Assembly (NCBI RefSeq): GCF_004295485.1
Contig: NZ_CP036164.1
Span: 1,736,001-1,800,000 of the forward strand
Length of the DNA stretch: 64,000 bases
Direction of reading: 5' to 3'
DNA from: Janibacter limosus
GTDB taxonomy: Bacteria; Actinomycetota; Actinomycetes; Actinomycetales; Dermatophilaceae
The notes under the pieces were generated by a model. The model made no database searches. It was not told the DNA's origin and saw only the letters and a list, made by a program, of their open reading frames with translations. Within the stretch, counting starts at the first letter, position 1. Every line of letters begins with the position of its first letter. Both the position numbers and the translations under genes were made by a program. Below, piece by piece: positions 8,816 through 16,243 of this stretch.

Positions 8816-9616
8816 ATGGAGCTCGGAGTTGAAGCCATAGGCCGCGTCGTCTCACGCCTGCTCGGCAAGACCAACGCGCCGGTCGATCGGAACATGGTCA
8901 TCCCCACCAGCCTGCATGACCTCGACTCGCTACTCGCCGGGGGTCTGCGCACCGGGCAGACCACCGTGGTCGCTGCCCGCAGCGGGGATGGCGCGTCCAC
9001 CTTCGCCCTTGGCGTCGCACGCTCGGCGGCCCTCCACCACCAACTACCGACGGTGGTCATCGCGCCCGGCGCCCCCGAGTCGGAGGTCGTCATGCGGCTG
9101 ATCTCGGCAGAGACCCACATCCCGCTACAGCGGCTGCGTAGAGGTGACTTCGACGACAGCGAGGCCCAGCGCCTGCGCGAGTGGGAGGAGCGCATCACCT
9201 CGAAGCATCTGTCCGTCAGGGCCGCCAAGCCCCCGGCAGGCACCCTCGTCGACTCCGTCGTCGCCGTGATGCACGAGGACGATGTCAGGGTCGTCATTGT
9301 CGACAGCATCGCGACCATCGGTGCATCCGCCCGCGAGGACGTCGCGTCCATGGCCGCGTGGGCGCGCGAGCACCATCTCGCGCTCGTGCTTGTCACCGGA
9401 GCTCTGCAACCGACCACTGGCGAGGGGGGCCCGCCCCAACTGACCGAACTGCGCGATTACGACGCCGTCGTCGACCTCGTCGACGCGGTGCTGATGCTCG
9501 AGCAGGCCGACCCACCACAGGCGATCATCCACGTCGTCAAGCACCGCTACGGACCGACCGGCAGCGTCCACGTCGCGCACATCGCGCACTGCTGCTCCTA
9601 CGCCAACCTGCCGTGA
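8816..9616 (+). CDS. DnaB-helicase-like RecA-fold protein with degenerate Walker A
   Basis: 266 residues from ATG 8816. The sequence follows the C-terminal ATPase domain of the replicative helicase DnaB without the N-terminal domain. PTSLHDLDSLLAGGLRTGQT precedes the P-loop region AARSGDGASTFALGVARSAA, where DnaB has GMGKT: the catalytic lysine is replaced by alanine. Walker B is VRVVIVDSIATIG (about 159-171), and VIHVVKHRYGPTGSV matches the final strand and arginine-finger region. ATP hydrolysis is doubtful. It sits alone between a DUF6308 remnant and a HepT remnant, so a mobile-element or defence role is possible but unproven. Confidence 0.7.
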   Translation: MELGVEAIGRVVSRLLGKTNAPVDRNMVIPTSLHDLDSLLAGGLRTGQTTVVAARSGDGASTFALGVARSAALHHQLPTVVIAPGAPESEVVMRLISAETHIPLQRLRRGDFDDSEAQRLREWEERITSKHLSVRAAKPPAGTLVDSVVAVMHEDDVRVVIVDSIATIGASAREDVASMAAWAREHHLALVLVTGALQPTTGEGGPPQLTELRDYDAVVDLVDAVLMLEQADPPQAIIHVVKHRYGPTGSVHVAHIAHCCSYANLP

Positions 9617-9724
9617 ATCCCCTTCCATCCCTCCCTGGCGGCGTTCGCCCTCAGCGGCTGAGCCAGTCGGTGAGGGCATCAGCCGGATCCCCTTCCCCGT
9701 TCTCGGTCGTGTGCACGAGCAAAC

Positions 9725-9805
9725 CGTGTCTGGACCACACTCACCCGAGACGTCCCCTCCCTTCGCTCCTATCTCGTCGACGTCGTGATCCCGGCTCTCG
9801 GCTGA
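9725..9805 (+). pseudogene. HepT (DUF86) toxin, 3'-end remnant
   Basis: The frame ending at TGA 9803-9805 reads RVWTTLTRDVPSLRSYLV and ends DVVIPALG. The intact HepT at 11879-12229 ends with RVWTTLTRDVPALRSYLV then EVVIPGLS, so 26 residues align with only four or so differences. The upstream nine tenths of the gene is gone. This is a relic of a second copy of the same toxin module about 2.1 kb upstream of the intact one. Confidence 0.75.
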
Positions 9806-9861
9806 GCTCGAACAGGGTCGGCACACACCGATCACACCTACATGCGCCGTACGCTGATGAG

Positions 9862-10050
9862 ATGGCCACCAAGCCCCGCCGATGGGAGACCCGCGTCTCG
9901 TCCGAGACCGACGAGCAGGTAGCTCGCGGCGACGTAACGCTGATGGACCTGGCCCTCTTCGATGCCCTCGTCGAGTCCCTGGAGACGCCGGACCCCGCGC
10001 CCGCTCTGCGTCGCAAGGCTCGGGCACCGCGCCAGACTCGACTCGACTGA
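9862..10050 (+). CDS. Small hypothetical protein, 62 aa
   Basis: ATG 9862 to TGA 10048-10050. The protein is charged (WETRVSSETDEQVARGDVTL, then a basic tail RRKARAPRQTRLD) and has no membrane segment or known motif. It could be a small antitoxin-like or regulatory protein, or chance coding potential between two gene remnants. No strong ribosome site is visible. Confidence 0.3.
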   Translation: MATKPRRWETRVSSETDEQVARGDVTLMDLALFDALVESLETPDPAPALRRKARAPRQTRLD

Positions 10051-10075
10051 TCCACAGCCTCCACAACAACTTCCC

Positions 10076-10222
10076 ATGACGGCCTCGGTTACCTCGACCG
10101 CCAACGACCCGGCGGCTCCCTTCGCCGCTCTGGTCAGCAAGCCGGTGTGCGCCTACCCGACCCACCCCCAGCTCACCGGCAGCGACCCGACCCGGTCGGA
10201 CAGCTACAGCTGCGTCGAGTAG
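10076..10222 (+). pseudogene. Tannase/feruloyl-esterase-like gene, 3'-end remnant
   Basis: The last 30 or so residues, SKPVCAYPTHPQLTGSDPTR and SDSYSCVE, resemble the conserved C-terminus of the tannase and feruloyl esterase family, which commonly ends with a (R)P(L/V)C.YP...GGDP...FTC pattern. Only about 48 codons remain from an in-frame ATG at 10076; the catalytic domain is absent. The resemblance is from memory and short, so the family call is tentative. Confidence 0.45.
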
Positions 10223-10253
10223 CGGGGCGCGTCCGGTCACCGCCTCGTCCGAA

Positions 10254-10294
10254 GGGAGCGCCGACACCATCCGATCGGATGAGTCGGCGCTCCC
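10254..10294. terminator. Perfect-stem hairpin, likely bidirectional terminator
   Basis: GGGAGCGCCGAC at 10254-10265 pairs with its complement at 10283-10294. The loop itself holds the palindrome CATCCGATCGGATG, so the whole 41 bp can fold into one long hairpin. It lies after the tannase-like remnant and before the nuclease lipoprotein gene, where it would separate the two transcripts. Confidence 0.7.
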
Positions 10295-10344
10295 TCCCTT
10301 CGGCCTAGTCTCTGGCTCACCAGGACAGCAAGCGAGGGGAAGTC

Positions 10345-11352
10345 ATGATCAGGTCAACACGTGCGGGGTCGATGCAGGGGCGAAGGGGGCCACGCGCCAC
10401 GGTGATGGCCGCCGGCATCCTTGCTCTCGTGCTGACGGGGTGCACCCCCGGGGACGCGTCAGGCGGGGACTCGGATCCTTCCGCGTCCGCCAGCGACGCG
10501 GCCGAGGCCGGGTCCGACCTCGCCGCCGCCGAGACCGCGACACCCACCGCTGACAGCACGTCGAAGCAGTCCCCCTCCGCGTCGAAGAGCTCGTCGAAGA
10601 GTTCAGCGACAAAGGCCGCTGCCGCAGGATCGGGGCAGGCGTCGACCCGTCGCCTCTACCGCGTCACGCGGGTCGTCGACGGGGACACCGTCCGCGTCGA
10701 CCTCAACGGCGGCGAGGCGGTCCGGATCATCGGCATCGACGCACCCGAGAGCGTCCACCCCGACAAGCCCGTGGAGTGCGGAGGCCCCGCGGCCTCCGAG
10801 GCGGCACGCGCGATGCTGAGCGGCAAGCGGGTCGCTCTCGTCTTCGACCCCACCCAGGCCCGCCGTGACCGGTACGACCGACTGCTGGCGTACGTCGAGA
10901 TCCCGGACAAGGGTGACTTCGGCAAGATCATGCTGCAGAAGGGTCATGCGCGGGAGTACACCTACGCCGCGCCGTACCAGCGCCAGGCTGCCTACCGCGC
11001 GGCCGAGCGACAGGCTCGCTCGTCCGACCTCGGGGTCTGGGGCCAGTGCACGCAGCAGCAGCCCTCGAGCGCTCCGTCCACCGCACCGGCACCGACGTCC
11101 GCGCCGCCGACCACTCCGGCGCCCGCGCCTGCCCCGGCACCTGCACCCGCACCCGAGCCGGCGCCTCAACCCAAGCCCGTCCCCAAGCCGGCCCCGCCCG
11201 CTCCGCCTGCCCCGCCGGCACCTCCGGCCGTCGTGTCACCCGGCCCTGGATGGACCACCGACGCCCTGACGCCTGGCTACACCGGCTGCCGCCAGGGCTA
11301 CCCCGGCGGCAAGATCAACGGCGTCTACTGGTGGAAGCCGATCGCCTGCTGA
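10345..11352 (+). CDS. Secreted thermonuclease (SNase-family) lipoprotein
   Basis: 335 residues from ATG 10345, with GAGGGGAAG just upstream. A signal peptide ends at the lipobox LVLTGC (about 26-31), so the protein is probably anchored outside the membrane. A Ser/Ala/Thr-rich linker follows, then an SNase domain at about 104-233: RVVDGDTVRVDL, RIIGIDAPES and RRDRYDRLLAYV carry the usual catalytic Asp/Arg/Glu positions. Next comes a Pro/Ala-rich wall-spanning stretch (about 239-297) and a C-terminal module GYTGCRQGYPGGKINGVYWW with paired cysteines. It would degrade extracellular nucleic acids. Confidence 0.88.
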   Translation: MIRSTRAGSMQGRRGPRATVMAAGILALVLTGCTPGDASGGDSDPSASASDAAEAGSDLAAAETATPTADSTSKQSPSASKSSSKSSATKAAAAGSGQASTRRLYRVTRVVDGDTVRVDLNGGEAVRIIGIDAPESVHPDKPVECGGPAASEAARAMLSGKRVALVFDPTQARRDRYDRLLAYVEIPDKGDFGKIMLQKGHAREYTYAAPYQRQAAYRAAERQARSSDLGVWGQCTQQQPSSAPSTAPAPTSAPPTTPAPAPAPAPAPAPEPAPQPKPVPKPAPPAPPAPPAPPAVVSPGPGWTTDALTPGYTGCRQGYPGGKINGVYWWKPIAC

Positions 11353-11402
11353 CCGCAAGAGCCACCTGCTTTGCCACAACGCTCATGCACGGCCGGCGAT
11401 GT

Positions 11403-11418
11403 ATATCGATGTCGATAT
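11403..11418. promoter_or_regulatory. Palindromic candidate operator of the HTH-nucleotidyltransferase/HepT module
   Basis: ATATCGA-TG-TCGATAT is a perfect inverted repeat with 7-bp arms and a 2-bp spacer, ending 20 bp before the ATG at 11439. The next gene begins with an XRE-type helix-turn-helix, so autoregulation by the antitoxin at this site is a natural inference. It is AT-rich in a GC-rich setting, which makes it unlikely to be chance. Confidence 0.6.
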
Positions 11419-11438
11419 TGGCGGGCTACGCTAAGTCC

Positions 11439-11882
11439 ATGGACATCCGAGCACGTCGGCAAGCGGCTGGCATGAGCCAAGCCGCGCTCGCGCGCGCGGC
11501 CCGAGTGCCACAGCCCAACATCTCCGCCTACGAAAATGGGCGCCGCAGGCCTACCGCGGAAGTGCTCGAGCGCATCGCGACCGCTCTTGACGTGCCTCTC
11601 GCAGTCCGTCTCGATACTCACCGGGACGCCATAGTCGCCGCCGTCACCGAGCACCACGCCATGCACCCGCGCCTCTTCGGGTCGATCGCACGCGGAGATG
11701 CCGGCGTCGGATCCGACGTGGATCTCCTCGTCGACTTCACCGACGAGGCCTCGCTCCTCGACGAGGTCGGTCTGCGGCTCGCGCTGCGCGATCTCCTCGA
11801 GGTCGAGGTCGACGTGGTCGGGTCGGACTCACTGCGCGGCGACGTGCGCGACCGGATCCTCCACGAGGCGATACCGCTGTGA
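11439..11882 (+). CDS. Antitoxin: XRE helix-turn-helix fused to MNT-type nucleotidyltransferase (MntA-like)
   Basis: 147 residues from ATG 11439. Residues 1-55 form an XRE helix-turn-helix (MSQAALARAARVPQPNISAY). Residues 60-147 are a minimal nucleotidyltransferase with GS at 81-82 and DxD at 93-95, the GSx10DxD motif of MntA. MntA antitoxins neutralise HepT by adding AMP groups to it (type VII toxin-antitoxin systems). Fusion to a DNA-binding domain would combine modification and transcriptional control. It overlaps hepT by four bases (GTGA). Confidence 0.85.
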   Translation: MDIRARRQAAGMSQAALARAARVPQPNISAYENGRRRPTAEVLERIATALDVPLAVRLDTHRDAIVAAVTEHHAMHPRLFGSIARGDAGVGSDVDLLVDFTDEASLLDEVGLRLALRDLLEVEVDVVGSDSLRGDVRDRILHEAIPL

Positions 11883-12229
11883 AAGGACCGGACACGAAGG
11901 CAGTGGACGCTGCCAGAGGGGTCGTCTCCGTCTGCGACGCCCTGGCGGACATGGTCGGTTCGGACTTCGACATCTTCGCCGCCGACCAGCGCACCCAGTG
12001 GGCCGTGGAGATGGGCCTCATCCGCATCGGCGAAGGGATCAATCGCATCCCGGCTGACGTGCTGCTCCGGTTCCCGGATCAGCCCTGGCGCAAGATGGTG
12101 GCGATGCGCAACTTCGCAGCTCACCAGTACGACGACCTTGACCCCAGACGGGTGTGGACCACGCTGACCCGGGACGTCCCCGCCCTCCGCTCCTATCTGG
12201 TCGAGGTCGTCATCCCGGGGCTGAGTTGA
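11879..12229 (+). CDS. hepT: HepT-family (DUF86) ribonuclease toxin
   Basis: 116 residues from GTG 11879, inside the antitoxin stop region. The HEPN catalytic motif Rx4HxY is intact as RNFAAHQY (residues 77-84). HepT proteins cleave RNA and are silenced by AMPylation of the tyrosine by the paired nucleotidyltransferase. It ends 12 bp before the convergent DapA-family gene. A remnant of a near-identical C-terminus lies at 9725-9805. Confidence 0.88.
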   Translation: MKGPDTKAVDAARGVVSVCDALADMVGSDFDIFAADQRTQWAVEMGLIRIGEGINRIPADVLLRFPDQPWRKMVAMRNFAAHQYDDLDPRRVWTTLTRDVPALRSYLVEVVIPGLS

Positions 12230-12240
12230 CGGTCGAACGC

Positions 12241-13176
12241 TCAGCCCACCAGACCGAGCCGAGCCACCACCTCGACGACCCGCGCGCGTTGGTCGTCGGC
12301 AAGCCCCTGGATCGGCAGCGGCAGGCAGTGCGGCGCCACCAGGCCGAGGTGCTCGGCGATGGCCGCGACGACGCGCAGGCTCCCTCCGTACTCGGCGAAG
12401 AGATCCCACAACGGCGTCAACCGGTCCGACGCTGCGAGGGCGTCGGCGATCCTCCCTTCGCCCACGGCACGGGTGATCTCGAGAGCCGGCTGCGGGAGGG
12501 TGCCGCCGATGACGGAGTACCAGGCCTCGCAGCCCGCGGCGAGGCCGGCCGCGGCCATACCGTCGCCCGAGACCCCGATGGTCACGTGCTCGGGGACCAC
12601 GGCCCGGATCGCCGCGACGTGCTCACGGGCCGCCGCCGGGTCGGCGGGCACCCCCGGGATCTTGATCGACGCGATGCCGGGCAGCTCGGCGATGCGGCCG
12701 TAGAGCTCGGTGGAGAAGCGGAAGTGCGTCGTCCCCGGGTTGTCGTAGACGACGACCGGCAGGTCGGTGCTCTCGGTGACGGTGCGGAAGAGCGCGTGGA
12801 CGTCGTCGTCGGTGAGCGGCTGGTAGGTCATCGGGGCGAGCAGCACTCCCTTCGCCCCCGCCTCCTCGGCACCGGCGACGTGCTCGAGCACGTGCGAGGT
12901 GCGCAGCGCCCCGACCCCGACGATGACGGGAGTGGACCCGGCGTGCTCGACGGCGAGCCGGGCGACCCGGGCCCGCTCCCCCGCGGTGAGGTAGGCGTAG
13001 GAGCCGGTCGAGCCGAGTGCGGTGATCGAGTCCACCCCTGCCCCGGCGAGGCGCTCGACGAGCCCGGCGAAGGCCCGCTCGTCCACGACGTCGTCCACGA
13101 GCGGGGTCAGGGGGAAGGCGCTCAGCCCAGCGGGCAGCACCCGGGCGGGAACCACGGAGGAACCTATGGCCGGCAT
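12241..13176 (-). CDS. Dihydrodipicolinate synthase (DapA)-family aldolase/lyase
   Basis: 311 residues from ATG 13176. It has the TIM-barrel features of the DapA/NanA family: ALGSTGSYAYLTAGER (substrate-binding loop), Tyr144 in VVVYDNPGTTHF and the Schiff-base lysine Lys172 in GIASIKIPG. Substrate cannot be told from sequence; true lysine-pathway DapA usually sits elsewhere with a GTTGE loop, whereas GSTGS here suggests a catabolic sugar-acid or other 2-oxoacid aldolase. It starts 2 bp after the monooxygenase-like gene, so the two are probably an operon. Confidence 0.85.
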   Translation of the reverse strand: MPAIGSSVVPARVLPAGLSAFPLTPLVDDVVDERAFAGLVERLAGAGVDSITALGSTGSYAYLTAGERARVARLAVEHAGSTPVIVGVGALRTSHVLEHVAGAEEAGAKGVLLAPMTYQPLTDDDVHALFRTVTESTDLPVVVYDNPGTTHFRFSTELYGRIAELPGIASIKIPGVPADPAAAREHVAAIRAVVPEHVTIGVSGDGMAAAGLAAGCEAWYSVIGGTLPQPALEITRAVGEGRIADALAASDRLTPLWDLFAEYGGSLRVVAAIAEHLGLVAPHCLPLPIQGLADDQRARVVEVVARLGLVG

Positions 13177-13178
13177 GC

Positions 13179-13745
13179 TCACCGCCCCCTCGGCACGAGG
13201 AACCAGCGCATGGCCTTGGTCAGCACGGGTGAGACGAGGAAGACCATCCCGGCGACGATGAGGACGACATTGATCGCCGTCGACAGCAGGAAGGGCAGAC
13301 CCAGGTCCTTCCACACCGGCGCGACGAGCCACAGCACGAGCGAGGCGAGGGGCCAGATGCCCATCCACGTGACGACCGCCGTCTTCCACCGCGGGACCAC
13401 GACGCCGCGCGGCACGTCCGGACCGAGGAACCACTCGTCGATCGCGCTCAGCCGCCGGTGCTCCGGCTCGCCCTCGGCGTGCGGACGCATCCGGGCGAAG
13501 ATCTCCCGGCGCTGCGCCGACCCGTCCCACCGCGCGAGGTCGTCCTGCGAGGCGAAGTTGACCACGACCTGGTGCTGACCGCCCTCGGCCTCGGGCGGGA
13601 TCAGCTCGGCCCCGAGGAATCCGTGATGCGCTCGCATCAGGCCGAACATCTCCCGGACCAGCTCCTCGTACTGCGCCGCGTGCCCGGGCCGTGCGCGTCG
13701 CCGCGCGATCCGGGTGACGGCCGACTGGTTGGTGCCATCCGACAT
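13179..13745 (-). CDS. Antibiotic-biosynthesis-monooxygenase (ABM) domain protein with C-terminal membrane helices
   Basis: 188 residues from ATG 13745. The N-terminal half (TRIARRRARPGHAAQYEELV ... GFLGAELIPPE ... NFASQDDLARW) is an ABM ferredoxin-like barrel. Two hydrophobic segments follow (TWMGIWPLASLVLWLVAPVW and LLSTAINVVLIVAGMVFLV). This ABM plus two-helix arrangement is widespread but functionally undefined. It is directly upstream of the DapA-family gene on the same strand. Confidence 0.8.
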   Translation of the reverse strand: MSDGTNQSAVTRIARRRARPGHAAQYEELVREMFGLMRAHHGFLGAELIPPEAEGGQHQVVVNFASQDDLARWDGSAQRREIFARMRPHAEGEPEHRRLSAIDEWFLGPDVPRGVVVPRWKTAVVTWMGIWPLASLVLWLVAPVWKDLGLPFLLSTAINVVLIVAGMVFLVSPVLTKAMRWFLVPRGR

Positions 13746-13837
13746 GTGAACCACGCCTTCATCCGCCGGGCGCAGCTGTCGCCGCGTCGATCGCCACATC
13801 CAACCACGCAAGCTTCACGGTCGTCGTCGTCGTTCCG

Positions 13838-14110
13838 TCAGGCGCTCAGGGACAAGATGCGCTCGACCGCAGCGGGATAGGCGGCGACGACCTCCTCGAT
13901 GTCGACGAGCTGCGGCAGGTCCTCGGCTCCCTGGTGCTCCAGGAGGTAGGTGATCGTCGCCCGGGCGGTGGCCTCGTCGTCACCGAGCCTGCCGTCGCTG
14001 CTCGACTCGGCCTCGACGAGCGAGAGCCGCATCGTCGTGGTGCCCTCGTCGGTGGCCACCCGCACCACGTACTCCCCATCGCCCTGCGGGGTGATCTCGA
14101 AGTCCTGCAT
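13838..14110 (-). CDS. Hypothetical protein, 90 aa
   Basis: ATG 14110 was chosen because GAAGGGAGAG lies at ribosome-site distance. The protein is acidic, with an N-terminal beta-rich stretch (DFEITPQGDGEYVVRVATDE) and a helical C-terminus (DEATARATITYLLEHQGAED). No family is recognised with certainty. It stands 92 bp upstream of the ABM gene. Confidence 0.65.
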   Translation of the reverse strand: MQDFEITPQGDGEYVVRVATDEGTTTMRLSLVEAESSSDGRLGDDEATARATITYLLEHQGAEDLPQLVDIEEVVAAYPAAVERILSLSA

Positions 14111-14253
14111 CGGACTCTCCCTTCTCCTGTCCTCTCCAGATGACACCCGGCCCGCCGGGGAGTCAAGGTGACCGCGGTGCCTGCGGCCCCCTTCGGCAGG
14201 GGTCTGGGTCGGGGTGGTCGTCCGGGGCTGGCCAACGGGCTTATGGTCGCCAC

Positions 14254-15108
14254 ATGGTCAACTTCGCGCAGGTCACCCCCCAGGACGTCCAGGAGGCGGT
14301 CTCCGAGTACGACCGTCTCGGTCAGGACGAGTTCCTGAGCGGGCACGGCTTCGGCCGCAGCCGCGGGTACGAGCTGCTGCTCGACGGCAAGGCCTACGAC
14401 TCCAAGGCCGTGCTCGGGGTGGCCCACCGGTACGCGAGCGGGACCCTCGCCACCAGCAGCGAGTTCAGCGGCGGCAGGTTCGGGGCGGCCAAGGTGCTGC
14501 GGGACCTGGGCTTCGACGTCACCGAGCCCGCTGCCTCCTCACCCGAGGTCGTCCCCGCCACCGGCGCCTGGCGCGACGTCTCGGACATGGGCTCCGACGC
14601 GGCCCGCGAGGCGTGGAGCGCCGCCGCGCGCCCCGTGCTGCTCGACATCGCCCGCCGGTACCAGGCGGTCATCACCTACAGCGAGCTGTCGGCCGAGATC
14701 CAGCGACAGACCGGCATCCGCACCAAGCAGGGACTGCAGCACTGGATCGGCAAGGTCCTCGAGCGGATCGCCATCGACTGCCACGACCAGGAGGAGCCCA
14801 ACCTGAGCTCCCTCGTCGTCAACAGCTCCGGGAGCGTCGGCGCCGGCTACGCGGCAGCCGTCCGCACCAGCGGCGGGGAGGAGCCCGCGGACCTCGACGA
14901 CCACGCCGCCGCCGAGCGACTGGCCTGCCACCGGCACTTCGAGGCCGCCGACCTGCCGGCCGGCGGCGGCACCCCTGCCCTGTCCCCGCAACTGGCCCAG
15001 CGCCGCGAGCGCATCCGCAGCCGGGCGACTCCTCCGCCGGAGCCGGTCCTGTGCCCGACCTGCTTCATCGCGCTGCCGTCATCGGGGCAGTGCGACGGCT
15101 GCTCCTGA
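14254..15108 (+). CDS. ScoMcrA-like N-terminal head domain protein with C-terminal zinc ribbon
   Basis: 284 residues from ATG 14254. Residues 10-95 (GFGRSRGYELLLDGKAYDSK, GGRFGAAKVLRDLGFDV) match the head domain found at the N-terminus of the type IV restriction enzyme ScoMcrA and many HNH proteins. No SRA or HNH domain follows. Instead there is a helical domain (RRYQAVITYSELSAEIQRQT ... GLQHWIGKVLERIA) that resembles a module found with DNA-modification readers, and a CPTC...CDGC zinc ribbon at the end. A nucleic-acid-binding or defence role is inferred. Confidence 0.7.
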   Translation: MVNFAQVTPQDVQEAVSEYDRLGQDEFLSGHGFGRSRGYELLLDGKAYDSKAVLGVAHRYASGTLATSSEFSGGRFGAAKVLRDLGFDVTEPAASSPEVVPATGAWRDVSDMGSDAAREAWSAAARPVLLDIARRYQAVITYSELSAEIQRQTGIRTKQGLQHWIGKVLERIAIDCHDQEEPNLSSLVVNSSGSVGAGYAAAVRTSGGEEPADLDDHAAAERLACHRHFEAADLPAGGGTPALSPQLAQRRERIRSRATPPPEPVLCPTCFIALPSSGQCDGCS

Positions 15109-15166
15109 GGCCCCCCTCGTCCGGCACCACGGGAATTGATTGCCGCGACAACCTGTTGGACGCACC

Positions 15167-16216
15167 ATGCAGGCTTTCGGATTCTTGAGCTTCGGGCACT
15201 ACGGCCACGGCAGCGGTCCGGGTGACCCCGACGCCCGCCAGGCGCTGCACGACGCCGTCGAGATCGGTGTCGGCGCGGACCAGATCGGGGTCAACGGCGC
15301 CTACTTCCGCGTCCACCACTTCGCGCGGCAGGGCGCCGCACCGATGCCGGTGCTCGCGGCCATCGCCGCCCGGACCCGGCACATCGAGGTCGGCACCGGC
15401 GTCATCGACATGCGCTACGAGACGCCCCTGCAGCTCGCCGAGGAGGCCGCCGCACTCGACCTGATCTCCGACGGCCGCGTCGCCCTCGGGGTCAGCCGCG
15501 GGTCACCGGAGCCGGCGAAGCGTGGGTGGGAGGCCTTCGGTCACACCGGGTCCAGCGACCCCCGTGGCGTCGACCTCGCCTACGAGCACTTCGACTCCTT
15601 CATGTCCGCGATCCGCGGGGAGCAGGTCGTCGACGCCGACCCCACGAGCGGACCGGCCGGGCGGCTGCGCCTGGAGCCGCACTCCCCCGGTCTCGACCGC
15701 CGCATCTGGTGGGGCGCCGGCTCCCGCGAGACCGCGGAGTGGACCGCCCGGCAGGGGGTCAACCTGATGAGCTCGACCCTGCTCACCGAGGCCACCGGGG
15801 CCTCCTTCGGCGAGCTGCAAGCCGAGCAGATCGAGCGCTACCGGGCGACCTGGCGCGAGGCCGGGCACGACTGGGCGCCACGGGTGTCGGTCTCCCGCAG
15901 CATCTTCCCGATCGTCAGCGACCTCGACCGCCACTTCTTCGGGCTGCAGGGCCAGGGCAGCAGCGACCAGGTCGGCGTCATCGACGGCCTCCGCTCGACC
16001 TTCGGCAAGACCTACGCCGCCGAGCCCGACGTGCTCGTCGAGCAGCTGCTGGCCGACCCGGCCATCGCGGCCGCCGACACGGTCATGCTCACCATCCCCA
16101 GCCAGCTCGGCGTCGACTACAACCTGCACATCCTCGACAGCTTCGCCCAGCACGTCGCCCCCGCCCTCGGGTGGCGCCGCAACAGCGACGGTCCCGTCGC
16201 CCCCCTTCCTGCCTGA
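15167..16216 (+). CDS. LLM-class (luciferase-like) flavin-dependent oxidoreductase
   Basis: 349 residues from ATG 15167. The pattern of bacterial-luciferase-like monooxygenases is clear: AFGFLSFGHYG at the start, HHFARQGAAPMPVLAAIAAR, GTGVIDMRYETPLQLAEEAA and DGRVALGVSRGSPEPAKRGW. It should use FMN or F420; the substrate is unknown. The SDR gene follows after 27 bp and is probably cotranscribed. A remnant of a paralogue's N-terminus occurs at 48208. Confidence 0.88.
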   Translation: MQAFGFLSFGHYGHGSGPGDPDARQALHDAVEIGVGADQIGVNGAYFRVHHFARQGAAPMPVLAAIAARTRHIEVGTGVIDMRYETPLQLAEEAAALDLISDGRVALGVSRGSPEPAKRGWEAFGHTGSSDPRGVDLAYEHFDSFMSAIRGEQVVDADPTSGPAGRLRLEPHSPGLDRRIWWGAGSRETAEWTARQGVNLMSSTLLTEATGASFGELQAEQIERYRATWREAGHDWAPRVSVSRSIFPIVSDLDRHFFGLQGQGSSDQVGVIDGLRSTFGKTYAAEPDVLVEQLLADPAIAAADTVMLTIPSQLGVDYNLHILDSFAQHVAPALGWRRNSDGPVAPLPA

Positions 16217-16243
16217 TCCCCCACCCCACACAAAGGAACCCAC

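Noticed and set aside
12241..13176. Calling the DapA-family gene lysine-biosynthetic dapA
   Set aside because: The substrate loop (GSTGS) and the ABM-domain partner gene do not suggest the diaminopimelate pathway; only the superfamily is supported.
12154..13578. Long plus-strand frame opposite the DapA-family gene
   Set aside because: Shadow of the real minus-strand gene, without recognisable motifs.
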